This document shows, piece after piece, positions 11,280 through 22,713 of a stretch of 64,000 bases of DNA. A model generated the notes under the pieces. That model had not been told where the DNA came from, did no database searches, and was given only the letters and a program-made list of their open reading frames with translations. Every line of letters starts with the position of its first letter. Position 1 is the first letter of the stretch. The DNA is from Escallonia rubra (taxonomy: Eukaryota; Streptophyta; Magnoliopsida; Escalloniales; Escalloniaceae). A program made the position numbers and the translations under genes. The stretch lies in assembly GCA_033065855.1 (NCBI GenBank), contig JAVXUO010002056.1, positions 1 through 64,000 of the forward strand. Reading direction: 5' to 3'.

Positions 11280-11554
11280 TTGGATAAGAACATCGTCAAC
11301 TCTAACATACGAGGTGAGGTTGTATATATTTTGTTCAAATTTTCACTATTACTTGAAACGTTTTTTTTTTGTTGCTTTTTCTCTATTTGAGTCTGTGTTT
11401 AAACTCTCAGATTTATCTCCAAGCATATAACGGTTATAAGAAAACAAAAAGGTTTGGGTCTTATGCAAAATTTGAATCATGATTTTTTTTTTGTTGTTGC
11501 AATCCTTAAAACTTTTTTATGGTTTTGATTTTTCATCTAGAGATCTCCCCTAGA

Positions 11555-14500
11555 CAGGGGCGGAACCAGGAATATTTTTTTTTTGGGGGGGGGGGGGGGG
11601 GGCAAAAATTATATGTCCGATACCAATTTTTTTAAAAAATAATATTAAAAACAAAGTGTACTTATAAAACATACAAAAAGTATTATTAAGTTTCACGAGA
11701 GTCATTAAAGACTCTTTACAAGTACAAAAAAAAAATACAAATACAAATTATACTCCGAGCATTTACAAGCAAAATTACTAAATTACTATTCGATGAGGCC
11801 CCGAAGATTGGTAGCGATTGATAATAGCCTCGTTCCCAATAGTTTTGAAGACATCTTTCTCAATGTAGCAAATCAAACTATCATTCATCCATTCATCTCC
11901 CATTCGATTCCGAAGTCGAGTCTTTATTATCTTCATTGCAGAGAAAGCCCTTTCCACAGTAGCAGTTGCAACAGGCAAGAGTAAGACCAATTTTATGAGC
12001 AAGTACACCAAAGGATATATCACATCCTTTTTCAACTCAACTAACTTCATAGCAAGTTCACCAATTCCCTTTACATCATAAAACTCTTCACATGACCGCA
12101 CATCCATAATATAAGTCTCAAGCTGACTTCCAAGTATCATAAGCTCTATTGGAGAAAAGTCATATGGATAAAATCGTGCAAGGCGTATCAATTTCTGCTT
12201 ATTAAAAGCAGAAAAATCATCACTTGGATCGAGGCATGCCATACAAATAAGCAACTTTGTAGTTACCTCATTGAAACGATTATTCAATTCACTGATTTGC
12301 AAATCAACAACAGCTAAAAACGTATCAATACGATAGTGATAAAGATTTGTACCTTCTTCAGCATTACGTTTTCGCCTTCCCGGGGTTACAAACCTCGCAC
12401 TCATGTCCAATACTTCAATCTCATGTTTTACACAAAATCCTGAAACCTCTTCCAACAAGTTTTCCCACCCATAATCTCTCAAGCTCTGCAATTGTTGCTT
12501 TGTTATGCTTACCAAATTCATTGAATTCACAATATTTGGATCTTTCTTTTGCAATGGTTGTGAAAGTTCGTTGGTTATCCCCAAAATGGTCTTCATCAAA
12601 TGCATGTTAAAGGCAAAATCATAAGTTGGCACCGTCCTCAAAAGGCACAATGCTTCACCTCTCTGATCATAATCTGTAGCATCGTCAGCAACCTTATTAA
12701 GCACGTCTATCACTGAAGCAAACATAAGAATCAAATTCAATAATGCACCAAAATGTGATCCCCAACGGGTCTCTCCTGCTCTTTTGATGCCATGTTCCTG
12801 ATTTAAACCCCGACCACTTGTAATATCACCATTTGCAAGAGCATGAATAAGATGAAAGGCTTCACTTTCTCGAAGAGCATCTTTTCGTTTGCATGAGACT
12901 CCCACTGTGTTTACTACCCTAGTAACCAAATTAAAGAGTAACGAAATCTGATTGTGTTTCTTTGCAACGGCTACAAGAGTTAACTGAAGTTGATGAGCAA
13001 AACAATGAATATAATAAGCTGTTTCATTCTCCCTTTGAATTAAGGCTTTAAGACCATTGAATTCACCTTGCATATTACTTGCTCCGTCATAGCCTTGTCC
13101 ACGAACTCTTGAAATATTGAATTCATGCATTGAAAACAAACCATCAATCGCATTTTTCAGTGATAAGGCAGCGGTACTTTCAACATGGACAATACCAATA
13201 AAACGTTCAACGACACGTCCTCTTTTGTCCACATATCTCAAAACAACTCACATTTGCTCTTTGACTGAGACATCACGACACTCGTCAACTAAAATGGAAA
13301 ATAATTCAGTTTTAATGTCCCCAACAATTTCACCTCTTATTTCTCCAGTAATGGCATTAACAATTCCTTTCTGAACTTTTGGTGATGTCAATTTGAGATT
13401 CTGAGGCGCATTTGACAGCGTGACTTTTTTCACACACTCATTGTGATCCGAAAGGAACTCTAAAAATTCTAGAAAGTTTCCCTGATTCTCAGATTCGTTA
13501 GATTCATCATGCCCACGGAAAGACAAACCCTGACGTAAGAGCAACCGAATGACATCAATTGATGTTGTCAAGCGAGTACGGTATTGAACCTTACTGTCAT
13601 TTGTTTGCTTAGACAAAACAACTTCAATACTCTGCTTCGGGTTATCAAATGTTTGACACTTACTTAAAGCAAAGTTGTATGCATTATCGACTTCTCCAAC
13701 ATGTTTTTCGAATTTTTCCTTCTTTTTCCAATCATTAAAACCATGACTGACAAAAGTACCACCACCCCCTTGCTCTCCATGAGCACTACTAAATAAGTAG
13801 CAACATAAACAATATGCTTCATCTTTTGCTACACTATACTCCAACCAACTCGCATGATGGTCAAACCAAGAAGAAACAAAACGACGAGATTGTTTCCCGA
13901 ATTGTGTAAATGGAAAATTGTGGCTACGAGGTTGGCAAGGACCTTTTGACCAATATGTTCGTCGAACTTTATCTCGAATATTGGGACTATAATCCATAAT
14001 ACTCGGACGTAAGCCAGGATCCGCAATAAGTTCATCAGAGTTGAACTCATTACAAATTCTACTTGAACCCCCGAAATCAACATCTCGATGCACAAAATGA
14101 GCCTTGTCCGTTACTGTTAAAGTTGAAGACTGTAGAATACTATCTTGATTAGGCTGCGAGGATTTTCCTAGCTTTTTAAAAAACTTATCCATTCTGGAAA
14201 AAAAAACACACGCACATTGAAATAAAATCTCAATATCTCAACACAAATTCACATAGTTAAATAACTGTACATATTATTATATTAGCATATTACACTAAAT
14301 TTAACATATTAAACTAAAATATAAATGTTAACATATTATCATATTAAACTAAAATATAATCATTACCTCAAAGAGTCACAACAGCTGATGATGAGTTATG
14401 ATAAGCAGTTGAAGCCACCAATACAGGTGTTGGTCTAAACTTTCATGTGCCTGCATTAATTTGATAAAAAGAGAGAAAAAAAAATGAGAATGAAAAATTA

Positions 14501-15280
14501 TAATATTTCCATTGCTTTAATATTTCACTTTTGTTGCCAACATTATTACTATTTTTTCCTTAATTAGTACTTCTAATTGTGCTTGTACAGTTCTACAAAA
14601 TTGACATCTAATAATAATGTGCTTATTTAGAGTTATTTTTTAATGTGAACTCTACTTTTGTCACTAATCACCAATTCACCATAATAATTATATAGTGATA
14701 ACAGTGAACTCTACTTTTTAATGTGAACTCTATTTTTTTATGTGAACTCCCTAACCCACCCCCTTCTCTGTTGGAACTTGGGAACTATAAAGCCAAGACA
14801 TAGAAAAAAGTACCCGGCTCATCTATGACTAAAAAAGGAAGACTGGAACTGGAAGAGAATGTACCAACTACCAAAGCTCCAAAACAACAAGAAGAGAGGC
14901 AGGCGGCAGCACCGCAGCAGCCGGCGTCGCGTCGGCGTCGGCGTGGGACTCGCGGCCGCGGGACTGCGGGTCTGCGGGAGGCAGGGGCGGGTCGCTGCGG
15001 GAGGCAGGGACTGCGGGTCTCAGTCTCAGATCTGGTTCTTCTTCTTCAAGGGCGTCGCCGGAGTGAAGCCGTGAAGGAGAGTCGCCGGTCGCCGGTGAAG
15101 CCGTGAAGGAGAGAGTCCGTGAGAGAGAGAGAGAGAGAGAGAGAGAGCCGATTGTGTTTGTGGGTCTCTCGGGGAACGGGATCTCGGGAACGGCGTCAGT
15201 GCGATTCCCAAAAAAAAAAAAAATTCCCCGAAGTCCGGGGGGGCTTCAGCCCCCTTTGCCCCAACGTGCGTCCGCCCCTA
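11555..15280 (-). mobile_element. hAT transposon, 3726 bp, with TIRs and 8-bp target duplication
   Basis: The left end is CAGGGGCGGAACC (11555) and the right end, complemented, is TAGGGGCGGACGC (15280). They form imperfect TIRs. A perfect 8-bp duplication CCCCTAGA flanks the element at 11547-11554 and 15281-15288, the length made by hAT transposases. Copy A has the uninterrupted site (TCTCACCTAGAATGC at 5638). Next to the left end is a T-run and G-run (11575-11602), and next to the right end the palindrome-like GGGGGGCTTCAGCCCCC. The minus strand carries one transposase ORF (11778-14192). The right side (14880-15115) is GC-rich and, for the minus-strand gene, would be promoter or leader sequence. 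A (GA)n tract lies at 15119-15147. Confidence 0.93.
11778..14192 (-). pseudogene. hAT transposase (TTF zinc finger / DUF4371 / hAT dimerisation), one in-frame stop
   Basis: The enzyme would cut and paste the hAT element in the nucleus. The ATG at 14192 opens MDKFFKKLGKSSQ, the usual start of plant ZMYM1-like hAT transposases. In order: TTF-type zinc finger (about residues 95-155, SSWFDHHASWLEYS and AYCLCCYLF), DUF4371 (about 155-320, ending FSILVDECRDVS with the first catalytic Asp), the second part of the RNase H-like fold (GQGYDGASNMQG, YYIHCFAHQLQL, ETRWGSHFGAL), and the C-terminal dimerisation domain (LLPVATATVERAFSAMKIIK). The frame is 805 codons, full length for the family. The only break seen is TGA at 13248-13250 (KEQM-stop-VVLRYVDK). 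The downstream frame is unshifted for 487 codons, so inactivation appears recent. Alternatively the stop is a sequencing error and the element is autonomous. Confidence 0.93.
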
Positions 15281-16065
15281 CCCCTAGAATGCTTCTTTTT
15301 GATGCTGCAGGCAAACGTAAAAGTGGCAGTCGCACTATATCATGACCATTCTTAACATTTATCCTTCTTAACAATCTATGTTGTATTAATCGTATGTAAA
15401 ATTGCAATAGCATTTTACAGTTTTTGACGTTTTTAGCAGTTATGGGAAAGTATAGATTTTCACATATCTAATTTTCTCATTTACTTGAACTTTTTATATG
15501 TAAAAAGTTTATTATTTTTATCTATAAAAAGTTTTATTAATTATTTTTTTATTTGTGTAATTACATCATAAAGGGTCGCTACAAATATTTAGTAACAGCA
15601 TTATTGTTCAAAGACAAAATAATATAGGACATTCTTTTCTAGCACCATTTGAACTATTATTCATGGTTCATCCAAGTACTTGGTTCTAATTGTACTCAAG
15701 TTGATTTTGACATGGATTTATATTATTTTAAAAATCTCATTTTCAATTCAGTGACTATGATTATTTTGGTAGTATTCACGGGCATGTCACTAAATATGCC
15801 GATTCACACTTTATTCAAAAAATTTCTCATCCAACCAAAATACGGCACATATGGCAAAAATATTTTGTATGCGTTCTAACTTTATACCTTTGTACCACTA
15901 ACTTTCTTCCTCTATAAAACATGAACATGAATATGTACGGAATATTGTTATACATTATTTTGCTTCATTTTACTTTTATTACTTTTGTTTTTGTCCAAAA
16001 ACAAAAGTTTGGTAGTTGTTCGTAGTACCAAAATATTATTTCATGGCACTTCAGTTTAATTAAGG

Positions 16066-16664
16066 GAAAATTAGGATTATAGGGGTTTGGAGTTAAATAT
16101 TTGTAGATAAAGGGTTTAATTTGAAATTTGTGAAAAAGTGAGATATCTTTTAGAAATCTCTGAAAAGGGGGAAGATTGAAAATAAAAGTTTTTTTTTAAA
16201 CCATCTTTTTTCTCATCCCCAAATTACCCCTCCCTCTGTTTGAAACTTATTGGAAATCGCCCTGTTTGAAAAATGGTGTTTCCCGCATACCACACTTTTT
16301 GAAAATCGCGATTTAAAACCGTGACTTTAAAGTAAAAATCGTGGTTTAGAACCACGACTTTAAGTAAAAAAACGTGATTTAAAACCACGTTTTTTTTTTT
16401 TCATTTTCTGCGTAATTTAAAATGGAAACACACACACATATATATATACTAAAAACGTGATTTTAAACTGCGATTTCCAAAAATGTGAAGGAGGGGTAAT
16501 TTGGGGATTGGAAAAGTCAAGGTTTAAAAAAAACCATTTTTTTCCCAATAGATCCCCTTTTTCAGAAATTTCTAAAAGTTGCCCCACTTTTTCACAATTT
16601 CTCAAACTAAATCCACCATCCCCAAAAGTTTTACCCCAAAACCCTTCTAATCCTAATTTTTCAC
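16066..16664. mobile_element. MULE-type MITE, ~599 bp, long TIRs, 10-bp target duplication
   Basis: The ends GAAAATTAGGATTATAGGGG and, complemented, GTGAAAAATTAGGATTAGAA form long imperfect TIRs (arms of ~160 bp). The flanks carry TTAATTAAGG at 16056-16065 and 16665-16674, a 9-10 bp duplication typical of Mutator-like elements. Copy A has a single GATTAAGGATAAG at this place. The centre (16300-16480) holds several small palindromes on AAACCACGnTTT. Related half copies are at 1290, 2578 and 4700. No ORF. Confidence 0.85.
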
Positions 16665-17337
16665 TTAATTAAGGATAAGAATGCTCTCGTGTGCAACATA
16701 ATTGTTTTTTTCCCCTTTCTTTTTCCCTTTTCTTTTCTATTTTAATAGTTTATTCATTGATTATTTGCTCCAAGTTTATGGTTGTTGAGGTTCATTATTC
16801 CTTTATTTACACTATGCTTACAAGACAGATTTTTTTGAAACGATAAGTGGGTCATTATTCCTTTAAAAACTGCATTTTGATTACTGGTCATTGGCGTTAT
16901 ATTTGAGAATCGGCTATGTGGTGCAACATTAGTCCTTTATAACATTTATGATGTTCGGTTTACTTTTTGGCTTATGCTTAACCCTTTCACTTTCGTTGAT
17001 CTTATAAATTTCTATTTTTTAATTCTTTTTCTCCTCCACCAAATTTGACATATATAGTTGCAATCTCTTCGTTTATATGTTTGTACCTCTAATTTTCTTG
17101 CTCTATGAAACATGATTACGTAGTTTGAAATATTGCAATCTATTCCTTTATAGTTATGGTACACTGCTCCTCTTTATCTTGCTTCCTTTTCTTTAACTTT
17201 GTCCAAAAACAAAAGTGTGAAATCTCGTAATACTAGTATTTCGTACTAACACTTTAATTTGTTGAGGAATAAAAGGTTCTTGTGTGCAATACACGAGATT
17301 AAGCTCGTTAAACGAGACTTAATGAAAGATTTAATAG

Positions 17338-17760
17338 CACTACAAGAAACATGGCCTTTAGCGATCGCCGGTCGCGGTCGCTAAAGCTGAAATGGCGGTC
17401 GGTAATCATCTTTATGGACCGCAAATGGTAGTCGACCGCAGTTACTCCGCGGTCGCTCAATTTAGCAAGCACGTTGACCAAACTTAGCGACTGTCACTGC
17501 GGTCGCTAAATATTTTTGCAAATTAATTTAATTTTTTGTTTAGCGACCGCTTTGACCAATTTACCGATTGTAACGGCAGTCGCTAAATATTTTTGCCAAT
17601 AAATTTAATTTCTTTTTTAGCGACCGCTATGACCTATTAGAGACTGGAGAATGCGGTTGCTAAATGTTTTTGTATGCTTTATTTAGCGACCGCTTATACC
17701 TATGTAGCGACCCATTTTTAGGTTGTTAAATATGTGTTTTTGATATTCGAAAAACCTATA
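17338..17760 (+). mobile_element. CACTA-type terminus with subterminal repeats (copy B)
   Basis: CACTACAAGAAACATGGCC at 17338 starts the same subterminal array as at 7084 (TTTAGCGA, GCGGTCGCTAAA, GACCGCAGTTACTCCGCGGTCGC). Since the sequence on both sides is shared with copy A, this terminus was copied as part of the larger repeat and did not move independently. Confidence 0.6.
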
Positions 17761-18079
17761 TTCGGTAACAATACCTTGATAACCTGCTGTCACATATAGT
17801 TATATTATCAAATAATTAAAATAATTCATTCTAGATCTCATTTAACTAACAATCACGTCAAGGCGACAAATAAAAACGTTATGTCTCCATTAAATGTACA
17901 TTGTCTTGAACAAAAAATAGATAAAAGAGACAAATAGTTCACGAGCTAAGTAACTACAGTGGGACCAACCAAGAACATACTACTTTTCGGAGTCATCAAT
18001 GCTGTCATCATCCGCCGTCATCGTCATTTTCTTCGACCGTTTTTTAAGGCACGCGATATCTAATAATGTCGAGACTCAC

Positions 18080-18227
18080 CAACATTAAGCACAATACCGC
18101 TATGCATGAAGTCAAAAAGTTCCATCAATAAACAAAAACATAGACACCAGCATCAACATTAAGCACAATACCGCTATGCATGAAGTCAAAAAGTTCCATC
18201 AATAAACAAAAACATAGACACCAGCAT
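18080..18227. repeat. 74-bp perfect tandem duplication
   Basis: CAACATTAAGCACAATACCG...AGACACCAGCAT is present twice, head to tail (18080-18153, 18154-18227), and only once in copy A (7830-7900). It arose after copies A and B separated. Confidence 0.9.
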
Positions 18228-18429
18228 CAACTCCACCATCTCCATGATAAACAAAAACAGGCCTCCATGCCAGTTAGCTTGTTTTTTCCAACAAAGAATT
18301 GTATCTTCACTTCCTAGCCTGCTTTTTCCAACGGTGAATCAACCCAACGCACTAGCGTTTCTTGTAAGCAAACCACATTCTACAGTCCACAGCAGCTTAG
18401 AATAGGCGTTACTATATGATATGATGGAA

Positions 18430-19990
18430 TAGGTTCACCTTTGTTGCTTTTTGCATGCCACCTTTATTCCTTTAACGACTTTCGACACTATGAAATACGG
18501 GTCAAAGAGACATATACCATTGGAACTATTATAACTGCAAAACAAATCTGATCAATATCAATATAATTATATAAACATATAAAAAAACAAGCTTATCTCT
18601 ATTTTGCGCCAAATATTATCTTTTCATTCCAAACTTTCTGATAAAGTTTTGCCTAAATTGAAATTTTCAAATTGAACTCTATCTAATTGTGTTATTTAAT
18701 TTTTCTAAGTACATTGTATTTTTTTCATAATTTTGAATATCTCTATGCTAAGTTTCATAAATTATTTGTTTTCATAATTTTAATAATTTCTATTTGGTTT
18801 TGCAGAAGTCATCTACTTTTGTTACATAATCATCTATTCTTATGCTATCAACATTCAAACAAATCAACTCTCACCTAAAATGCATCGCATATTTGAACGC
18901 TGTCTACTTTCTCCTTTTGTCCATGTTGGCACTTTTTAATTATTTACTTTTTTATTTTAGGCTCATGTTTTCATTATATCGTCAATACAATTTGAATTTG
19001 AAAATGTTATTAGCTAACAATCCTACAATTTAGCTATTTATTTCTGCGACTTTTGCATAATGTTTCCTATTTTTAAGGTTCTTTACATTTGAGGAATAAA
19101 ACGCTCTTGTGTGCAATACACGGGGTTAAGCTAGTTCAATAAAGGTCATGTTTCTCATAATGCTATTTAATCTTTTATTAGCTAACAATCCTACAATTTA
19201 GCTATTTATTTCTGCGACTTTTGCATAATGTTTCCTATTTTTAAGGTTCTTTACATTTGAGGAATAAAACGCTCTTGTGTGCAATACACGGGGTTAAGCT
19301 AGTTCAATATTAAAATGAGACTTAATGAAAGATTAAATAGCATTATGAGAAACATGACCTTTAGTGACGGTCGATCGCAGTAACTAAAGCTGAAATGGCG
19401 GTCGATAATCATCTTTACCAATCGCAAATGGCGGTCGCAAATCTGATCGTTAGAGGCAAGGTCACTTATTGTTAGCGACCGCAGTTACTCCGCGGTCGCC
19501 CAGTTTAGTTTCCGCATTGACCAAACTTAGCGACTACCGCTACGGTTGCTACATATTTTTGTAAATTAATTTAATTTTTTAGTTAGCGACTGCTTTGACC
19601 AATTTACCTACTGTAACGGCGGTCGTTAAATATTTTTGCCAATAAATTTAATTTCTTTTTAGCGATTGCTATCACCTATTAGCGACCGGAGAACACGGTC
19701 ACTAAATGTGTTTTGTATGCTTTATTTAATGACTGCTTATACCTATTTAGCGACCCATTTTACAATCGCTAAATCTGTGTTCTGGATTTTCGTAAAACAT
19801 GTATTTGGTAACAATACTGTGATAACCTGCTGCCCCTGATAGATATATTATCAAGTAATTAACACAATTCATTACAAAACTCATTTAACTAACAATGATG
19901 TCAACGTGACAAATAAAAATATTAAGCCTCCATTAAATACACATTGTCTTGAACCAAAAATAGATAAACGAGTCGAGTAGTTTTAATTTT
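18430..19990. repeat. Dispersed repeat, copy C (internally deleted and rearranged)
   Basis: It starts at GAATAGGTTCACCTTTGTTGC and follows copy A from GCATGCCACC to about 18980, then jumps to sequence equivalent to copy A ~7000 (CTCTTGTGTGCAATACACGG). The ~1.6 kb between is missing. A degenerate CACTA terminus (CATTATGAGAAACATGACC, 19341) and subterminal repeats to ~19790 follow. It preserves the empty site for the fold-back element of copy A. Confidence 0.7.
19007..19362. repeat. 134-bp direct repeat with a 34-bp inverted spacer
   Basis: A 134-bp segment occurs at 19007-19140 and 19175-19308, apparently identical. The 34-bp spacer (19141-19174, AAAGGTCATGTTTCTCATAA...) is the exact reverse complement of 19329-19362 just downstream. 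A direct duplication joined through a short inverted segment is the signature of replication template switching. Confidence 0.92.
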
Positions 19991-20090
19991 ACATGCAGTT
20001 GAGATAATTTCACTTGTGATACAACCATCCAGATTGAACCACTCATATCAACAGACCTTGGCATTAAAAGACAAATCAAAGGATCTAACA

Positions 20091-20224
20091 TTAAAAGGAT
20101 ATTATAGGTGTTAACCACTCAGTAGAAAGCAAATATAGAGAATGGAGGATGACAATGTTAAAAGGATATTATAGGCATTAACCACTCGGTAGAAAGCAAA
20201 TCTAGAGAATGGAGTATGAGAGAG
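20091..20224. repeat. 67-bp tandem duplication
   Basis: TTAAAAGGATATTATAGG(t/c)(g/a)TTAACCACTC starts at 20091 and again at 20158. The two units differ at several positions. Confidence 0.85.
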
Positions 20225-20291
20225 TTAAAGGGAGACGGAGATCAAAGTGAAGAGAGAAGATTGATAAAAAGAGAAAGAGATGGAGAGAGAG

Positions 20292-20913
20292 TAGGGGCGG
20301 ACCTACATGGTGACAAGGGGGGGCTGAAGCCCCCCTTGAACTTTTGAAAAAATTGCTTATGGAGGTGGTTCTGCTGAAATTTTGAAAAATTGCTTATGGA
20401 GGGGAGGTACAAACTTCTCATAGTTTTATATATGTTTCCCCTTTCTTATTTGTATCTAAAACGTGACATTAGCGTCTTACTTGAATCTTGCGCAATGTTT
20501 AGTTGAGAATTTGATTTGAAGCTTTGTTATGTGCTGATTATTTAGCTTGCTAGTTGGGTTATCAATTTAAGTGGTTAATTACGCACTCTGATGTACAATA
20601 ACTGATGCATAATGTACAACTTGATTGCACCGAGAGTGACAGACAAAGGATGATGAGGTTGTGGACAAGTAGTTGTTGTTAGAATCCCAGGTTTGTTGGG
20701 CGTACTTAGATGATTATATATTTTAATTTTAGTGATTATATATGTTAATTTTAGTTTAATTTCAGTGATTATTTAGAGGTTTAAAATATATGTTTGGTTA
20801 ATTTAATTTCAGTGATTATATAGAAAACTTTTTAAAATTATTTTACTTTAAATTTTTTTTGGTGAATTCGATATAATTTTTGCACCGCCCGAAAAAATTT
20901 CCTGGTTTCGCCC

Positions 20914-20914
<1 letters not shown>
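20292..20914. mobile_element. Small non-autonomous hAT-like element in a GA microsatellite
   Basis: The left end TAGGGGCGGACCTACATGG and the right end (complement AGGGCGAAACCAGG) resemble the TIRs of the hAT element at 11555-15280. Near the left end is the same GGGGGGCTGAAGCCCCCC palindrome. The flanks are (GA)n on both sides (20282-20291, 20915-20946), so an 8-bp AGAGAGAG duplication fits but its exact position cannot be fixed. No ORF; about 623 bp. Confidence 0.7.
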
Positions 20915-20946
<32 letters not shown>

Positions 20947-20951
<5 letters not shown>

Positions 20952-21345
20952 CATGAGAAGAAGCTTACCTGTCGGTGACAGTCGGATGCAACGGCGATGA
21001 CTGCAAAGTGTCGTCGTGTGTCGATGGCGAAAGATGTAGCGGTCGTGTGTGGATGACAAAAGAGAGAAGAATGAGACAGATTGATTAATGGGTAATGGGC
21101 ACCCATTTGTAGCTCATATAAATTAATGGCTAAATGGGTTGCAATATTCTTGACCCATTTAGACCCAATGATCTAAATATGTGGTTTTGGATCATTTTTA
21201 AGTGGGCGGGCAAATGGATTTGGGTTACAACTGCCATCCTTACTTAAAACAAACACATCTGGAAACAATATTTTAGAAAACACCAAGAATTTCAAGGTTA
21301 AGATGTACTAGTAAATCTATATTGAAATTTTAGGGACCAAAATTT
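20947..21345. other. Non-coding; probable degenerate hAT-type end
   Basis: No gene is seen. The segment 21090-21235 (GACCCATTTAGACCCAATGATC ... GGGTTACAACTGCCATCCTTA) resembles the terminal region of a widespread plant hAT-derived repeat ending in TGCCATCCTTA. A partner end was not located, so the limits are open. Confidence 0.4.
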
Positions 21346-21442
21346 CAAATTAGTGTATTTTGCACGTGTACAATTTGAAAGCATCTCATCGGTCCGTATA
21401 CATGCTAGTAAGACAACCCTCATCTAACGGACAAGAAAACAT

Positions 21443-21510
21443 CCACGTCATCCATCCACATAAAAGTCCCAATCCAACACTAAGAAACCACCTCTCTATT
21501 GTATATAAAC
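21443..21510 (+). promoter_or_regulatory. Relic histone-type promoter (hexamer and TATA box)
   Basis: CCACGTCA at 21443-21450 is the hexamer of plant histone gene promoters. A TATA box (GTATATAAAC) follows at 21501-21510. Both lie upstream of the H2B pseudogene but are now separated from its ATG by an inserted MULE. Removing the insertion leaves TATA about 54 bp before the ATG, a normal plant leader length. About 100 bp of the more distal promoter (21340-21410) is also found at 57580-57655. Confidence 0.65.
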
Positions 21511-21515
21511 TAAAA

Positions 21516-22665
21516 GAGTTAACTACTCGACTGACCATTATACTATTAGAAAATTTTAACTTTGGTCACTGAATTTTGATTTGTGTCAAAGTGACCACTG
21601 AACTCTTCAATTTGTCCAATCAAGTCACTCTGTTAAGCGCCGTCAGCCCCAAGTCTGTTAAGTGACTTCATCCGGGGGTAAATCTGTCATTTTAGTTGCT
21701 TTTTCTTTCTTTCTCCCTAGATTTGCCTTTCAAGCCCATCAACACCACCAACCACCATATGATGCCACCACTAACCACAACCACACCATCAACCCAACAC
21801 TAAGCACAACCACATCTCTACCACCAACTGCCAAAACAACCACGACACCCCATCCTTACCCCCCTTCCCCCGCCCCACACAATCCTACACATACACCAGT
21901 GGCAAATCGATCGTCGACCATGGATCTCCCGCACAGACAATCCCACTCCTCCACATACACATAATCAATAGCCAGCCATCACCATTACCCCTTCAGATTT
22001 AAGCCTCCGCCCCCACATAAGATCTTATGATTTTTCACCATCACCAGTGATAAATCGCACATGCACAGCCATAGAGATTCAACGGGGTTTTTAATGAGGG
22101 GCAGTGATGAAGGTGTGGTGATGGTGATGAGATTGATGATGGTTAGGTTTCAACAGCAATTGGGTGGTGGGGTGGTCTTCGCTTGTGCATGTATGGAGTT
22201 AGAGGGAACATGGATTGATAGAAGCGGGAGGGAGATCGACCAAAAGTGGTTGCGGGATTTAAATGATTGAGGGAGGAGGGGAAAATGTTAGGTGATTGAC
22301 GACGCCAACAATTATTGCTTGTAGGTTAGGGTTAGTGGTGGTGGCAATAGTCGAACAGTGATGGCTACTAGCAGTTAGGTATTGGCGGTGGTTGGGTAAG
22401 GTGGTGGGGGTAACGGGCATGAAAGGAAGAAAAAGACGAAAACAAAAAGAAAAGTAGAAAAAAATTAATTCTTTATATTTTGACAATTTTGCCCCCAATT
22501 TAACCCCCATGTGCCTCACACATGAGCACTTAACGTGCCAAAACTAACAAAGTAAGTTAATTAAGATCAATTGAAAAATTCAATGGTTACTTTGATACAA
22601 ATTGAAGTCTAGGGACCAAAATTGAATTTGCCTAAAAGTATAGTGGTCAATCGAGTAGTTAACTC
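21516..22665. mobile_element. Mutator-like element, 1150 bp, ~95-bp TIRs, 9-bp target duplication
   Basis: Left end GAGTTAACTACTCGACTGAC and right end (complement) GAGTTAACTACTCGATTGAC start TIRs of ~95-100 bp. The flanks are AAACTAAAA at 21507-21515 and 22666-22674, a perfect 9-bp duplication. The interior (21670-22500) has Pro/Thr/His-rich frames on the plus strand (about 100 codons, from 21662) and gene-like composition, but no domain is recognised and no transposase is seen. It is non-autonomous, possibly carrying captured sequence. It lies between TATA box and ATG of the H2B pseudogene. Confidence 0.9.
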
Positions 22666-22713
22666 AAACTAAAAAACCCCTCCTTCCCCTCACTACGAAT
22701 ACCTCACTCCCTA

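Larger units (their letters stand above)
11280..18255. repeat. Dispersed repeat, copy B (interrupted by hAT and MITE insertions)
   Basis: The copy starts near 11280 (CATCGTCAACTCTAACATAC at 11291), continues to 11554, resumes after the hAT element at 15281, is broken again by the MITE at 16066-16664, and runs to about 18255 (CCATCTCCATGATAAACAAAAAC). Order and content follow copy A. A 74-bp segment is tandemly doubled near its end (18080-18227). Confidence 0.75.

Noticed and set aside
21662-21964. 100-codon Pro/Thr-rich frame inside the MULE
   Set aside because: No recognised domain, no splice or promoter context. Possible captured sequence but not supportable as a gene.
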